DNA of 64,000 nt from UBA2334 sp964396895. GTDB lineage: Bacteria > Pseudomonadota > Gammaproteobacteria > Burkholderiales > Burkholderiaceae_C. Made by a program: the position numbers and the translations under genes. Under the pieces are notes generated by a model. That model made no database searches. It was not told the origin of the DNA and saw only the letters and a program-made list of their open reading frames with translations. The stretch covers positions 246,015-310,014 of the forward strand of contig CAYNGJ010000002.1 of the NCBI GenBank assembly GCA_964396895.1. Direction: 5' to 3'. Position 1 is the stretch's first letter, and every line of letters starts with the position of its first letter. This document shows positions 16,298 through 23,840 of this stretch, piece after piece.

Positions 16298-17491
16298 TCA
16301 ACCGCCGATGTAGCTCATTTCAATGCGCTTGCCCGTGCCGATGGTGGCGTCGGGCGGCAGGCTGGCGCGCAATTGCGAGTAGCGGTCGGTGCGGCCTTGC
16401 CAGATGGCGCCGATGGCGCTGGCCAGCTCGGCCTCACTGGCGGGGGTGTGCAGGCCGCCGTCGGGCGCGGGCGTACCTCGGATGAGGCTGCGCAGGTCGT
16501 GCCCTTCGGTGGCAAACAGGCACATGAAGAGCTTGCCCTCGGTGGACAGGCGGGCGCGGTTGCAGTCGCCACAAAACGCTTGGGTCACGCTGCTGATGAC
16601 ACCGATTTCGCCCAACGCGGGGTCGTGCTGGCCGTTGGCCCCCACGTAGCCCCAGCGCTCGGCGGTTTCACCGGGGGCAGAGGGCGCCAGCTGCACCAAG
16701 GGCATCTCGGCGTGGATGTGGCGCACCACCTCGGCGCTGGGCATCACCTCGTCCATGCGCCAGCCGTTGGTGGCGCCCACGTCCATGTACTCGATGAAGC
16801 GCAGCACCATGCCGCTGCCCTGGAAGTGGCGCGCCATGGGCAAAATCTCGTGGTCGTTGGTGCCGCGCTTGACCACCATGTTGATTTTCAGGCCGCTGGG
16901 GCCACCGTTGACCGGAGCACCCAGACCCACCTCGCGGGCGGCGGCCAAGCCGTCCAGCACCTCGGCCACCGGAAAATCCACGTCGTTCATGCGGCGGAAA
17001 ATGGCATCGTCCAGCCCGTCCAGGCTCACGGTGACGCGGTGCAGGCCCGCGTCTTTCAAGGCTTGGGCTTTTTTGCGCAGCAGGCTGCCGTTGGTGGTCA
17101 GCGTCAGGTCCAGCGGCAGGCCGTCGGGGGTGCGCAACTCGGCCAGTTGGGCAATCAGTACCTCAATGTGTTTGCGCAGCAGCGGCTCGCCCCCGGTGAG
17201 GCGGATTTTTTGCACCCCGTGCGCCACAAAGCTGCGCGCCACGCGGGTGATTTCCTCGAATGACAGCAGCGCGCTGTGCGGCAGGTAGGGGTGGTCTTTG
17301 TCGAACACCTCTTTGGGCATGCAGTAGCTGCAACGGAAGTTGCAGCGGTCGGTCACGCTGATGCGCAGGTCGCGCAGCGGCCTGCCCAGGCCGTCGGCCA
17401 GCAGCCCATTGGGTGCCACCTGGGCGGTGGGCACCGTGGCCGCCAGTGTGCGCATGCGGTGGTCGATGAGGGGAATGACGCGTTCGGACAT
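16298..17491 (-). CDS. moaA: GTP 3',8-cyclase MoaA (radical SAM)
   Basis: Radical-SAM enzyme that, with MoaC, makes cyclic pyranopterin monophosphate from GTP, the first step of molybdenum cofactor synthesis. 397 residues. The SAM-cluster cysteines are C50, C54 and C57 (TDRCNFRCSYCMPKEVF). RLTGGEPLLRKHIEVLI follows. The second 4Fe-4S site is in the C-terminal FCGDCNRARLSTEGKLFMCLF. It ends in the conserved GG that activates the enzyme. The N-terminus has about 20 extra residues before the core. First gene of the moaA-mobA-moeA group. Confidence 0.96.
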   Translation of the reverse strand: MSERVIPLIDHRMRTLAATVPTAQVAPNGLLADGLGRPLRDLRISVTDRCNFRCSYCMPKEVFDKDHPYLPHSALLSFEEITRVARSFVAHGVQKIRLTGGEPLLRKHIEVLIAQLAELRTPDGLPLDLTLTTNGSLLRKKAQALKDAGLHRVTVSLDGLDDAIFRRMNDVDFPVAEVLDGLAAAREVGLGAPVNGGPSGLKINMVVKRGTNDHEILPMARHFQGSGMVLRFIEYMDVGATNGWRMDEVMPSAEVVRHIHAEMPLVQLAPSAPGETAERWGYVGANGQHDPALGEIGVISSVTQAFCGDCNRARLSTEGKLFMCLFATEGHDLRSLIRGTPAPDGGLHTPASEAELASAIGAIWQGRTDRYSQLRASLPPDATIGTGKRIEMSYIGG

Positions 17492-17513
17492 GGGTTTGGA
17501 TTATCGGCCAGCA

Positions 17514-17672
17514 CCTGCTGCCCTCCCAGCCCCAGTGGCCACCGATCCAGAGGGCACCTGCAAAAGGCAAGAGAGGTGCCACTTCCACGGGGGCTGGCGG
17601 TGGAGCTGCGCCATAGATGATGGTCTGCGTCTGTGGCTGGCCGTACGGCGACGGGTAAGCCGGGTATGCCAC
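17514..17672 (-). pseudogene. Remnant of a WxxGxW-type secreted protein
   Basis: An uninterrupted frame directly upstream of moaA encodes a tyrosine/proline-rich stretch (YPAYPSPYGQPQTQTIIYG, then APPPAPVEVAPLL) followed by ALWIGGHWGWEGSR. This is the layout of small secreted WxxGxW/YXWxxGHW proteins. The expected signal peptide is missing (a TAA stop lies about 20 codons upstream) and the homology stops after GSR, the frame then running into moaA without a proper end. The only start is a GTG. I read it as a decayed fragment, not a working gene. Confidence 0.45.
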
Positions 17673-17736
17673 CGGGGTGTTACGAGTTATTACTTTCTGG
17701 GCGGGGATTGGCGCATGGCCAATGTTTGTGATTTAA

Positions 17737-17760
17737 TTCAACATTCATTGAAATATTGAA
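17737..17760 (+). promoter_or_regulatory. Candidate ArsR operator upstream of arsI
   Basis: TTCAA at 17737 and TTGAA at 17748 form an inverted repeat with a 6-base spacer; a second TTGAA ends at 17760. The 13-base string TTAATTCAACATT (17733-17745) recurs exactly at 20383-20395 ahead of the second arsC, and AATTCAAC again at 21662 ahead of arsP. Half-sites of this kind fit ArsR-family operators. The AAAGGAG of arsI begins a few bases downstream. Confidence 0.6.
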
Positions 17761-17775
17761 ATCAAAGGAGCCCCC

Positions 17776-18336
17776 ATGAAGCGCTTTCACGTTCACCTGC
17801 ATGTGGCCGACCTGGCCGCCAGCCTCGCTTTTTACAACCGCCTGTTTGCCGCAGAGCCCGCCCGTGTGGAGGCCGACTACGCCAAATGGATGCTGACCGA
17901 CCCGCCGGTCAACTTCGCCATTTCCACCCGGGGCAGCCAGCCAGGGCTGGACCACTTCGGGTTTCAGGTGGAACACGCGGACGACCTGGCCGCCCTCAAA
18001 GCGCAGGCCCAGGCCGCCGACATGGCGCTGTTGGACGAGGGTGAAACCACCTGCTGCTACGCCCGCAGCGACAAATACTGGGTGACCGACCCCCAGGGCG
18101 TGGCCTGGGAGCAGTTCCACACGCTGGACACCATCCCCACTTTCAGTGCAAACAATGAAGAACAAAAAGTGCCTTCAGCGCAGAGCTGTTGTGCACCAAA
18201 AGCTCCTGAAAACGATGCAAAAGGTGGCGGGTGCTGTGCCCCCGCCAAGCCCTCAGCCACAGCCGCCTCGGCCACCACCGCCACCGCCACGGCGGGTGGC
18301 TGCTGTGGCCCCAGCGCCAAAGCAGGCTGCTGCTGA
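17776..18336 (+). CDS. arsI: ArsI-like C-As lyase (glyoxalase/dioxygenase fold) with cysteine-rich tail
   Basis: Fe(II)-dependent dioxygenase that cleaves the carbon-arsenic bond of trivalent organoarsenicals such as methylarsenite. 186 residues. The vicinal-oxygen-chelate core has candidate metal ligands H5 or H7 (MKRFHVHLHV), H60 (GLDHFGFQVEH) and E112 (AWEQFH). The arsenic-binding vicinal cysteine pair is C93-C94 in ETTCCYARSDKYWV, the ArsI hallmark. The tail adds four more CC pairs (138-139, 153-154, 176-177, 185-186) in alanine/proline-rich spacers, possibly an arsenic-sequestering extension. The ATG follows AAAGGAG. Its stop overlaps the arsR start by one base. CadI-type proteins are the nearest alternative. 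Confidence 0.88.
   Translation: MKRFHVHLHVADLAASLAFYNRLFAAEPARVEADYAKWMLTDPPVNFAISTRGSQPGLDHFGFQVEHADDLAALKAQAQAADMALLDEGETTCCYARSDKYWVTDPQGVAWEQFHTLDTIPTFSANNEEQKVPSAQSCCAPKAPENDAKGGGCCAPAKPSATAASATTATATAGGCCGPSAKAGCC
18160..18225 (+). repeat. Possible AT-rich repeat remnant in the arsI tail
   Basis: AACAAAAAGTGCCTTCAGCGC followed further on by AAAAGCTCC resembles the AAAAGTGCTTCCAGCGCTT block of the copy at 39096-39158. It lies in frame at the start of the cysteine-rich tail. Weak, partial match. Confidence 0.25.
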
Positions 18337-18710
18337 TGGCACCTGACGCCACACTGGTCGCTGCCGCAGCGCCCACAGCCATGGTGCACGCCGATGCTGT
18401 CCGGGCGCTGGCCGCACTGGCGCATGACGCGCGGCTGGCGGTCTTCAAGCTGCTGGTGCAGGCCGGGCCTGACGGACTTGCTGCAGGTGTGCTGGCCGAG
18501 CAGCTGGCCATTGCGCCATCGGCCCTGTCGTTCCACCTGAAAGAGCTGACCCACGCGGGTTTGCTGATGCAGCGCCCCGATGGCCGAAAGCTCATCTACA
18601 GCGCCAGTTTTGCCACCATGAACCAGCTCATGGCCCACCTGACCGACAACTGCTGCCAGGGCGCGCCCTGCGCGGTGGCGCTGCCCGCCACCGTTTGCTG
18701 CCCCGACTGA
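18336..18710 (+). CDS. arsR: ArsR family arsenic-responsive repressor
   Basis: Winged-helix metalloregulator that releases operator DNA on binding As(III). 124 residues from the ATG that overlaps the arsI stop (TGATG). The recognition region is LAEQLAIAPSALSFHLKELTHAGLL, followed by the wing RPDGRKLIYSA. The C-terminal cysteines C106, C107 and C112 (DNCCQGAPC), plus C121-C122, match the ArsR class in which arsenite binds at a C-terminal CC...C site rather than in the recognition helix. A longer GTG start at 18231 lies inside arsI and is not used. It probably controls its own operon and the sites at 17737 and 20375. Confidence 0.92.
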   Translation: MAPDATLVAAAAPTAMVHADAVRALAALAHDARLAVFKLLVQAGPDGLAAGVLAEQLAIAPSALSFHLKELTHAGLLMQRPDGRKLIYSASFATMNQLMAHLTDNCCQGAPCAVALPATVCCPD

Positions 18711-18804
18711 GCCGCCACCGGCCACGCGCCCGCCAGTCCGCAGCACGTTCACGTTCACGTTCACCCACTCTCAACCCATTGACCCCCCCGATCGAGGTTC
18801 CACC

Positions 18805-19305
18805 ATGACCACCCCCACCGTTTACAACATCCTGTTTCTGTGCACGGGCAACTCTGCCCGCAGCGTGCTGGCCGAGTCGCTGATGAATGCGCTGGGCAAT
18901 GGCCGGTTCAAAGCGTTTTCGGCGGGCAGCCACCCCGCAGGTGCCGTCAACCCGTTTGCGCTGGCGTTTTTGCAGGCCAACGGCTTGCCCACCGAGGGGT
19001 TGCGCAGCAAGTCCTGGGACGAATTTGCCGCGCCCGGTGCGCCGGTGATGGACTTCATCATCACCGTGTGCGACCAGGCCGCCGGTGAGGTGTGTCCCTT
19101 CTGGCCCGGCCAGCCCCTGTCGGCCCACTGGGGCGCGCCCGACCCGGCGGCGGTGCAGGGCAGCGACGAGGCCAAGCGCAAGGCCTTCCGTGATACGGCC
19201 AACCTCATGCGCCGGCGCATTGAGCTGTTCACCGCCTTGCCACTGGCCTCGTTGGACGGCCTGGCCCTGAAAGCCAAGATGGACACCATCGGGGCCACCG
19301 CATGA
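18805..19305 (+). CDS. arsC: Arsenate reductase, low-molecular-weight phosphatase type
   Basis: Reduces arsenate to arsenite in the cytoplasm for export by the downstream Acr3. 166 residues. The phosphatase loop is C13-x5-R19 (FLCTGNSARS). Two further cysteines, C89 (ITVCDQ) and C97 (EVCPFWPG), are placed like the resolving cysteines of thioredoxin-coupled ArsC, and SAHWGAPDPAAVQG is the usual general-acid segment. Its last four bases overlap the start of acr3 (ATGA), so the two are translationally coupled. A second, unrelated arsenate reductase lies downstream at 20466. Confidence 0.95.
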   Translation: MTTPTVYNILFLCTGNSARSVLAESLMNALGNGRFKAFSAGSHPAGAVNPFALAFLQANGLPTEGLRSKSWDEFAAPGAPVMDFIITVCDQAAGEVCPFWPGQPLSAHWGAPDPAAVQGSDEAKRKAFRDTANLMRRRIELFTALPLASLDGLALKAKMDTIGATA

Positions 19306-20378
19306 GCGCCCAGTGCGAGGTGACGGCCAAGCGTGCTGCCGCTGCGCCCATGAGCGTGTTCGAGCGCTACCTGACGGTGTGGGTGTTTTTGTGCATCGTG
19401 GTGGGCATTGCGCTGGGGCAGGTGCTGCCCGGCGTGTTCCAGGCCGTGGGCCGCATGGAGGTGGCGCAGGTCAACCTGCCGGTGGGCCTGCTGATTTGGG
19501 TCATGGTCATTCCCATGCTGGTGAAGGTGGACTTTGGCGCACTGGGCCAGGTGCGCCAGCACGTGCGGGGCATTGGCGTGACGCTGTTCGTCAACTGGCT
19601 GGTCAAGCCGTTTTCCATGGCGCTGCTGGGCTGGCTGTTCATCCGGCACCTGTTTGCCGACTGGCTGCCCGCCGACCAGCTCGACAGCTACGTGGCTGGG
19701 CTGATTCTGCTGGCCGCCGCCCCCTGCACGGCCATGGTGTTTGTGTGGAGCCGCCTGACCGGGGGTGACCCGCTGTTCACCCTCACGCAAGTGGCGGTGA
19801 ACGACGCCATCATGGTGGTGGCGTTTGCGCCGCTGGTGGGGCTGCTGCTGGGCCTGTCGGCCATTGTGGTGCCGTGGGCCACGCTGGTGACCTCGGTGGT
19901 GCTGTACATCGTCATCCCCGTGGTGCTGGCGCAGTGGCTGCGCAAGGCCCTGCTGCGCAAAGGGCAGGCCGCGTTCGATGCCGCCATGGAAAAGCTGGGC
20001 CCGTGGAGCATGGCCGCGCTGCTGGTCACGCTGGTGCTGCTGTTCGCCTTCCAAGGCGAGGCCATTTTGGCGCAGCCGCTGGTCATTGCGCTGCTGGCCG
20101 TGCCCATCCTCATACAGGTGCTGTTCAACTCCGGCTTGGCCTATTGGCTCAACCGCGCCGTGGGCGAAAAGCACAACATCGCTTGCCCCTCAGCGCTCAT
20201 TGGCGCCAGCAACTTCTTTGAGCTGGCCGTGGCCGCCGCCATCAGCCTGTTTGGCTTCAACTCAGGCGCTGCGCTGGCCACGGTGGTGGGCGTGCTGATT
20301 GAGGTGCCGGTGATGTTGCTGGTGGTGCGCGTGGTCAACCAGAGCAAGGGTTGGTACGAGCGTGGGGCTGGGGTTTGA
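19302..20378 (+). CDS. acr3: Acr3 family arsenite efflux transporter
   Basis: Inner-membrane As(OH)3 exporter with about ten membrane helices; 358 residues, standard length. After a short hydrophilic start it shows MSVFERYLTVWVFLCIVVGIALGQVLPG, then MVIPMLVKVDFG, LVKPFSMALLGW, and the signature AAAPCTAMVFVWSRL with the conserved cysteine needed for transport. It continues through NDAIMVVAFAPLVGLLLG and GASNFFELAVAAAISLFG. The 4-base overlap with arsC ties reduction to export. Confidence 0.96.
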   Translation: MSAQCEVTAKRAAAAPMSVFERYLTVWVFLCIVVGIALGQVLPGVFQAVGRMEVAQVNLPVGLLIWVMVIPMLVKVDFGALGQVRQHVRGIGVTLFVNWLVKPFSMALLGWLFIRHLFADWLPADQLDSYVAGLILLAAAPCTAMVFVWSRLTGGDPLFTLTQVAVNDAIMVVAFAPLVGLLLGLSAIVVPWATLVTSVVLYIVIPVVLAQWLRKALLRKGQAAFDAAMEKLGPWSMAALLVTLVLLFAFQGEAILAQPLVIALLAVPILIQVLFNSGLAYWLNRAVGEKHNIACPSALIGASNFFELAVAAAISLFGFNSGAALATVVGVLIEVPVMLLVVRVVNQSKGWYERGAGV

Positions 20379-20395
20379 AAGATTAATTCAACATT
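20375..20395 (+). promoter_or_regulatory. Second candidate ArsR operator, upstream of arsC2
   Basis: TTGAA at 20375-20379 and TTCAA at 20387-20391 form an inverted repeat; the string TTAATTCAACATT at 20383-20395 is identical to that at 17733-17745. It overlaps the last codons and stop of acr3, so it could regulate an internal promoter for arsC2-sigZ-arsP. Confidence 0.55.
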
Positions 20396-20409
20396 ATTAG
20401 CCAGCCTAA

Positions 20410-20438
20410 CGCTTTATTTAATTTAATAGTTTGCTATA
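20410..20438. repeat. AT-rich 29-base segment upstream of arsC2 (copy 2)
   Basis: 27 of 29 bases identical to 15491-15519 in front of moeA. Contains ATAGTTTGCTATA, which could serve as a -10-like region. Followed 27 bases later by the arsC2 ATG, which has no Shine-Dalgarno sequence. Confidence 0.6.
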
Positions 20439-20465
20439 TTTTTAACTCATTTTTGCTATCAAAAA

Positions 20466-20891
20466 ATGACTCAAATCACCATTTACCACAACCCCAAATG
20501 CGGCACATCTCGCAACGTGCTGGCCCTCATCCGCAACACCGGCGTGGAGCCGGAGGTGGTGGAGTACCTCAAAACCCCACCCGGCAAGCAGCGCCTGACC
20601 GAGCTGGTGGCCGCCACCGGCCAGGGTGCCCGAGCCCTGCTGCGCGAAAAGGGCACACCCTACGCCGAGCTGGCGCTGGACCAGCCGCACTGGAGCGACG
20701 AGCAGCTGATTGACTTCATGGTGGAACACCCCATCCTCATGAACCGCCCGCTGGTGGTGACCGAGCTGGGCACCCGCCTGTGCCGCCCCTCAGAAGCCGT
20801 GCTCGACATCCTGCCCCTGCCGCAACTGGGCGCGCTGGACAAGGAAGACGGCGAGCGGGTGGTGGGGGCGGATGGGCAGCGGGTGAAGTAA
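20466..20891 (+). CDS. arsC: Arsenate reductase, glutaredoxin-coupled type
   Basis: Glutathione/glutaredoxin-dependent arsenate reductase of the ArsC/Spx fold, unrelated to the phosphatase-type ArsC upstream. 141 residues. The nucleophile is C12 in IYHNPKCGTSRN. The HPILMNRPLVVTELGTRLCRPSEAVLDIL segment carries the conserved arginines that bind the anion. The start ATG at 20466 has no clear ribosome-binding site and is preceded by an AT-rich leader. A sigma-factor gene starts nine bases after its stop, so it probably belongs to the next transcription unit. Confidence 0.95.
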   Translation: MTQITIYHNPKCGTSRNVLALIRNTGVEPEVVEYLKTPPGKQRLTELVAATGQGARALLREKGTPYAELALDQPHWSDEQLIDFMVEHPILMNRPLVVTELGTRLCRPSEAVLDILPLPQLGALDKEDGERVVGADGQRVK

Positions 20892-20900
20892 AACCAGCCC

Positions 20901-21620
20901 ATGCCCACCCCCTCCGACCTCCCGCCTGCCGACCCGCTCACCGACCAGTCCTCCGCCAGCCACCACGCCCAAGTCGACCGGACTGCCGCACTGGCGGCAC
21001 AGCCGGCGGGGCAGGGCGGGGCACCGGCTTGCCTCATGCAGGCATGGGCGCTGCACCAGGCCGAATTGCGGGGTTGGCTGCAGCACCGCCTGGGTGATGC
21101 AGCCACGGCGCAAGACCTGCTGCAAGACGTGTTTTTGAAGGCGCTGCGCCAGGGTGAGCGGTTTTGCAGCGTGGCCAATGCCAGGGCCTGGCTGTTTGAA
21201 GTGGCCCGCAACACCCTGACCGACCACCTGCGCCGCCAGCACCCCACCGAGCCGCTGCCACCCGCCTGGCTGGGTGAGGAGCCCTTGGGTAGCGGCCTGC
21301 AAGGTGGGCTGGGCATGCCGGGCACTGATGCCTTGCCCTTTGACCCCGACGCTGATGCCCCGCCCGTGGTGGACCAGCTCACTGGCTGCCTGCAACGGGT
21401 GCTGACTGAAATGGCCCTGGCGGATGCCCACATCATTCGCCAGTGCGACTTGGCGGGCCAGCGCCAGCAAGACTACGCCACCGAGCAGGGTTTGAGCCTG
21501 CCCGCCACCAAGGCCAGGCTGCGCCGCGCCCGCGAGCGCTTGCGCACCGCCATGACAGAAGGCTGCCAAATTCAAACCTCGCCCGGTGGTGGTGTGGAAG
21601 ACTTTGTGCCGCGCTTGTAG
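20901..21620 (+). CDS. SigZ-like ECF sigma factor
   Basis: RNA polymerase sigma factor of the extracytoplasmic-function type, 239 residues. A 45-residue low-complexity N-terminus precedes region 2 (RLGDAATAQDLLQDVFLKALRQG and NARAWLFEVARNTLTDHLRRQ). A linker of about 40 residues follows, then region 4 (CDLAGQRQQDYATEQGLSLPATKARLRRARERLRTA). The C-terminus CQIQTSPGGGVEDFVPRL matches the short cysteine-containing tail of SigZ proteins. No anti-sigma gene is adjacent. Lying nine bases after arsC2 and before arsP, it may respond to arsenic or thiol stress (inference). Its targets are unknown. Confidence 0.8.
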   Translation: MPTPSDLPPADPLTDQSSASHHAQVDRTAALAAQPAGQGGAPACLMQAWALHQAELRGWLQHRLGDAATAQDLLQDVFLKALRQGERFCSVANARAWLFEVARNTLTDHLRRQHPTEPLPPAWLGEEPLGSGLQGGLGMPGTDALPFDPDADAPPVVDQLTGCLQRVLTEMALADAHIIRQCDLAGQRQQDYATEQGLSLPATKARLRRARERLRTAMTEGCQIQTSPGGGVEDFVPRL

Positions 21621-21768
21621 TTGGTCTGGCCATCGCTGGGCCCATTGACTCAGTTCGATTCAATTCAACTCGACTTGGCTTGGCTTGGCTGCATCCGCCC
21701 CCTGATGGCGCCGGGTTTTGTTTCAAGCCAACTTGCATCCTTTTGGCACACCGTGCGTCTTCAGGGGT

Positions 21769-22839
21769 ATGGGCACACTTTCTTCTTCACCTTCTGCGTC
21801 GTCTCACCCTGGTTGGCGGCACTGGCCGAAGCGCCAGCCCTTGGCGTTTGTGCTGCTGGCCGCTGCCGTGTGGTGGGGCCTGTACCAAACGCTGGTGCCT
21901 GCGTCTGAGTGGTTGGTGGCCCAAATGCCGGTGGAGCGCAGCAGCCACCTGGGTGGGGCGCTGCAGTTTTTCTTCTACGACACGCCCAAGGTGCTGATGC
22001 TGCTCACCGGGGTGGTGTTCGTCATGGGCATGGTCAACAGCTACTTCACGCCCGAGCGCACCCGGGCGCTGCTGGCGGGCCGCTCTGAGGGGTTGGCCAA
22101 CGTCATGGCGGCCACGCTGGGCATCGTCACGCCGTTTTGCAGTTGCTCGGCGGTGCCGCTGTTCATTGGGTTTGTGCAGGCCGGTGTGCCGCTGGGGGTG
22201 ACGTTTTCTTTTCTGATTTCAGCGCCCATGGTCAACGAGGTGGCGTTGACGCTGCTGTTTGGCATGTTCGGCTGGCGGGTGGCGCTGCTGTATTTGGGCC
22301 TGGGCCTGAGCGTGGCCATTGTGTCGGGCTGGGTGATTGGCCGCCTGAAAATGGAAGCACACTTGGAAGACTGGGTGCGCGACATGCCCAAAATGTCTGC
22401 CGACTTTGACCCCGGCCACACCACCCTGGCCGACCGTGTGGCGGCGGGCCTGGCGTCGGTCAAAGAGATCGTCGGCAAGGTGTGGCCCTACATCCTGGCG
22501 GGCATTGCCATTGGCGCGGGCATACACGGCTACGCACCGCAAGACCTGATGGCCAGCTTCATGGGCAAAGAGGCCTGGTGGTCGGTGCCGCTGGCGGTGC
22601 TCATGGGTGTGCCGCTGTACACCAATGCGGCTGGGGTCATCCCCATCGTGCAGGCGCTGCTGGCCAAAGGCGCGGCGCTGGGCACGGTGCTGGCCTTCAT
22701 GATGAGCGTGATTGCCCTCTCGTTGCCCGAGATGATCATCCTGCGAAAGGTGCTGAAGATTCGGTTGATTGCCACCTTTGTGGCCGTGGTGGCCAGCGGC
22801 ATTTTGCTGGTGGGCTGGGTGTTCAATGCCGTGCTGTAG
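21769..22839 (+). CDS. arsP: ArsP-like organoarsenical permease
   Basis: Inner-membrane permease of the ArsP/UPF0718 family, known to export trivalent organoarsenicals such as methylarsenite and reduced roxarsone. 356 residues with about eight hydrophobic segments. The signature TPFCSCSAVPLFIGFVQAGVPLG contains the conserved cysteines, and the second half repeats the design (GVPLYTNAAGVIPIVQALLAKG). A cytoplasmic loop (about residues 205-225) separates the halves. I used the ATG at 21769 (MGTLSSSPSAS); a TTG at 21718 would add 17 residues. Together with arsI it gives the locus an organoarsenical arm. Confidence 0.88.
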   Translation: MGTLSSSPSASSHPGWRHWPKRQPLAFVLLAAAVWWGLYQTLVPASEWLVAQMPVERSSHLGGALQFFFYDTPKVLMLLTGVVFVMGMVNSYFTPERTRALLAGRSEGLANVMAATLGIVTPFCSCSAVPLFIGFVQAGVPLGVTFSFLISAPMVNEVALTLLFGMFGWRVALLYLGLGLSVAIVSGWVIGRLKMEAHLEDWVRDMPKMSADFDPGHTTLADRVAAGLASVKEIVGKVWPYILAGIAIGAGIHGYAPQDLMASFMGKEAWWSVPLAVLMGVPLYTNAAGVIPIVQALLAKGAALGTVLAFMMSVIALSLPEMIILRKVLKIRLIATFVAVVASGILLVGWVFNAVL

Positions 22840-22887
22840 CCGCCCGCCTGCCACCATTCACCCATCACAAACACAGGAGACAACACC

Positions 22888-23835
22888 ATGACCCACCGCC
22901 GCCCCCACCTCAAAACCCTGTTCCACACCGCAGCCCTCTCATGCGGCCTGGCCCTGTCGTGGGCTGCCCACGCGGTGCAAGTCACCTTTCAGCCCGTGGC
23001 CCCCAACGTGTATGCCTACGTGGGCGACACCGAAGGCCGCACCTACGAGAACGAAGCGCTCAACGCCAACATTGGCCTGGTGGTCACGCCCGCCGGGGCG
23101 GTGCTGATAGACCCCGGTGCCACCCACCAAACCGGGGCCACCATTGCCGCTGCCGCGCAAAAGGTGAGCAGCCAGCCCATCAAATGGGTCATCAACACCG
23201 GGGGGCAAGACCACCGCTGGCTGGGCAATGGCTACTTCAAGGCGCAGGGCGCTGACATCATTGCCCACGCCAGCGCCCAGGTCGACATGCAAGCCCGCGG
23301 CCCCGAGCACCTGCGCGCCAACGCCCCCGTGCTGAAAGACAAGCAAGACGGCACCGTGCCCGTGTATGCCACCCGCTGGCTGCAAGGCCCAGACAACACG
23401 CTGGAGTTGGGCGGCGTGAGGCTGCAATTCATCCACCGCAACGGGGGCCACACGCCCGGCGACATGCTGGTGTATTTGCCCGCCACGGGCGTGGTGTTCA
23501 CGGGCGATGTGGTTTACACCGACCGCATTTTGGGCCTGCACCCGGTCAGCAAAACCAAAACCTGGGTGGCCAGCTTTGAGGCGCTGGAAGCGCTCAAGCC
23601 CACGGTGGTGGTGCCCGGCCACGGCCGCGTGACCAACTTGGCCCAAGCCCAGCGCGACACCGGCAACTTGCTGCGGGCCTTGCGCGCCCACATGGGCAAG
23701 GCCGTGGAGGCGGGCACCGACATCAGCGCCGCCGTCAAAAGCTTTGACGCCACGCCCTTTAAACACCTGCAGCACGTGGACGTGTGGCTGCCCCAGTTGG
23801 CCAACCTCACCTACCTGGAGATGGAGCAGGAGTGA
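22888..23835 (+). CDS. Secreted metallo-beta-lactamase-fold protein with altered metal motif
   Basis: Periplasmic MBL-fold hydrolase, 315 residues, with a cleavable signal (ALSCGLALSWAAHAV, cleavage near residue 29). It resembles quinoprotein-relay/SoxH-like hydrolases: VYAYVGDTEGRTYENEALNANIGLVV, later NGGHTPGDMLVYLP, VVFTGDVVYTDRILG and VVVPGHGRV are intact. The first metal motif, normally HxHxDH, reads NTGGQDHRWLGN (about residues 103-114), losing two metal-binding histidines. So it may bind one metal or none. It lies 48 bases after arsP and before a small thioredoxin, which suggests a role with arsenicals or thiols (inference). The C-terminal WLPQLANLTYLEM recurs as a fragment at 35192-35260. 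Confidence 0.8.
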   Translation: MTHRRPHLKTLFHTAALSCGLALSWAAHAVQVTFQPVAPNVYAYVGDTEGRTYENEALNANIGLVVTPAGAVLIDPGATHQTGATIAAAAQKVSSQPIKWVINTGGQDHRWLGNGYFKAQGADIIAHASAQVDMQARGPEHLRANAPVLKDKQDGTVPVYATRWLQGPDNTLELGGVRLQFIHRNGGHTPGDMLVYLPATGVVFTGDVVYTDRILGLHPVSKTKTWVASFEALEALKPTVVVPGHGRVTNLAQAQRDTGNLLRALRAHMGKAVEAGTDISAAVKSFDATPFKHLQHVDVWLPQLANLTYLEMEQE

Positions 23836-23840
23836 GGCAA

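Noticed and set aside
17492..17775. Possible molybdenum-cofactor riboswitch before moaA
   Set aside because: The region is a Pro/Tyr-coding remnant and an arsenic promoter; no Moco-RNA layout was visible.
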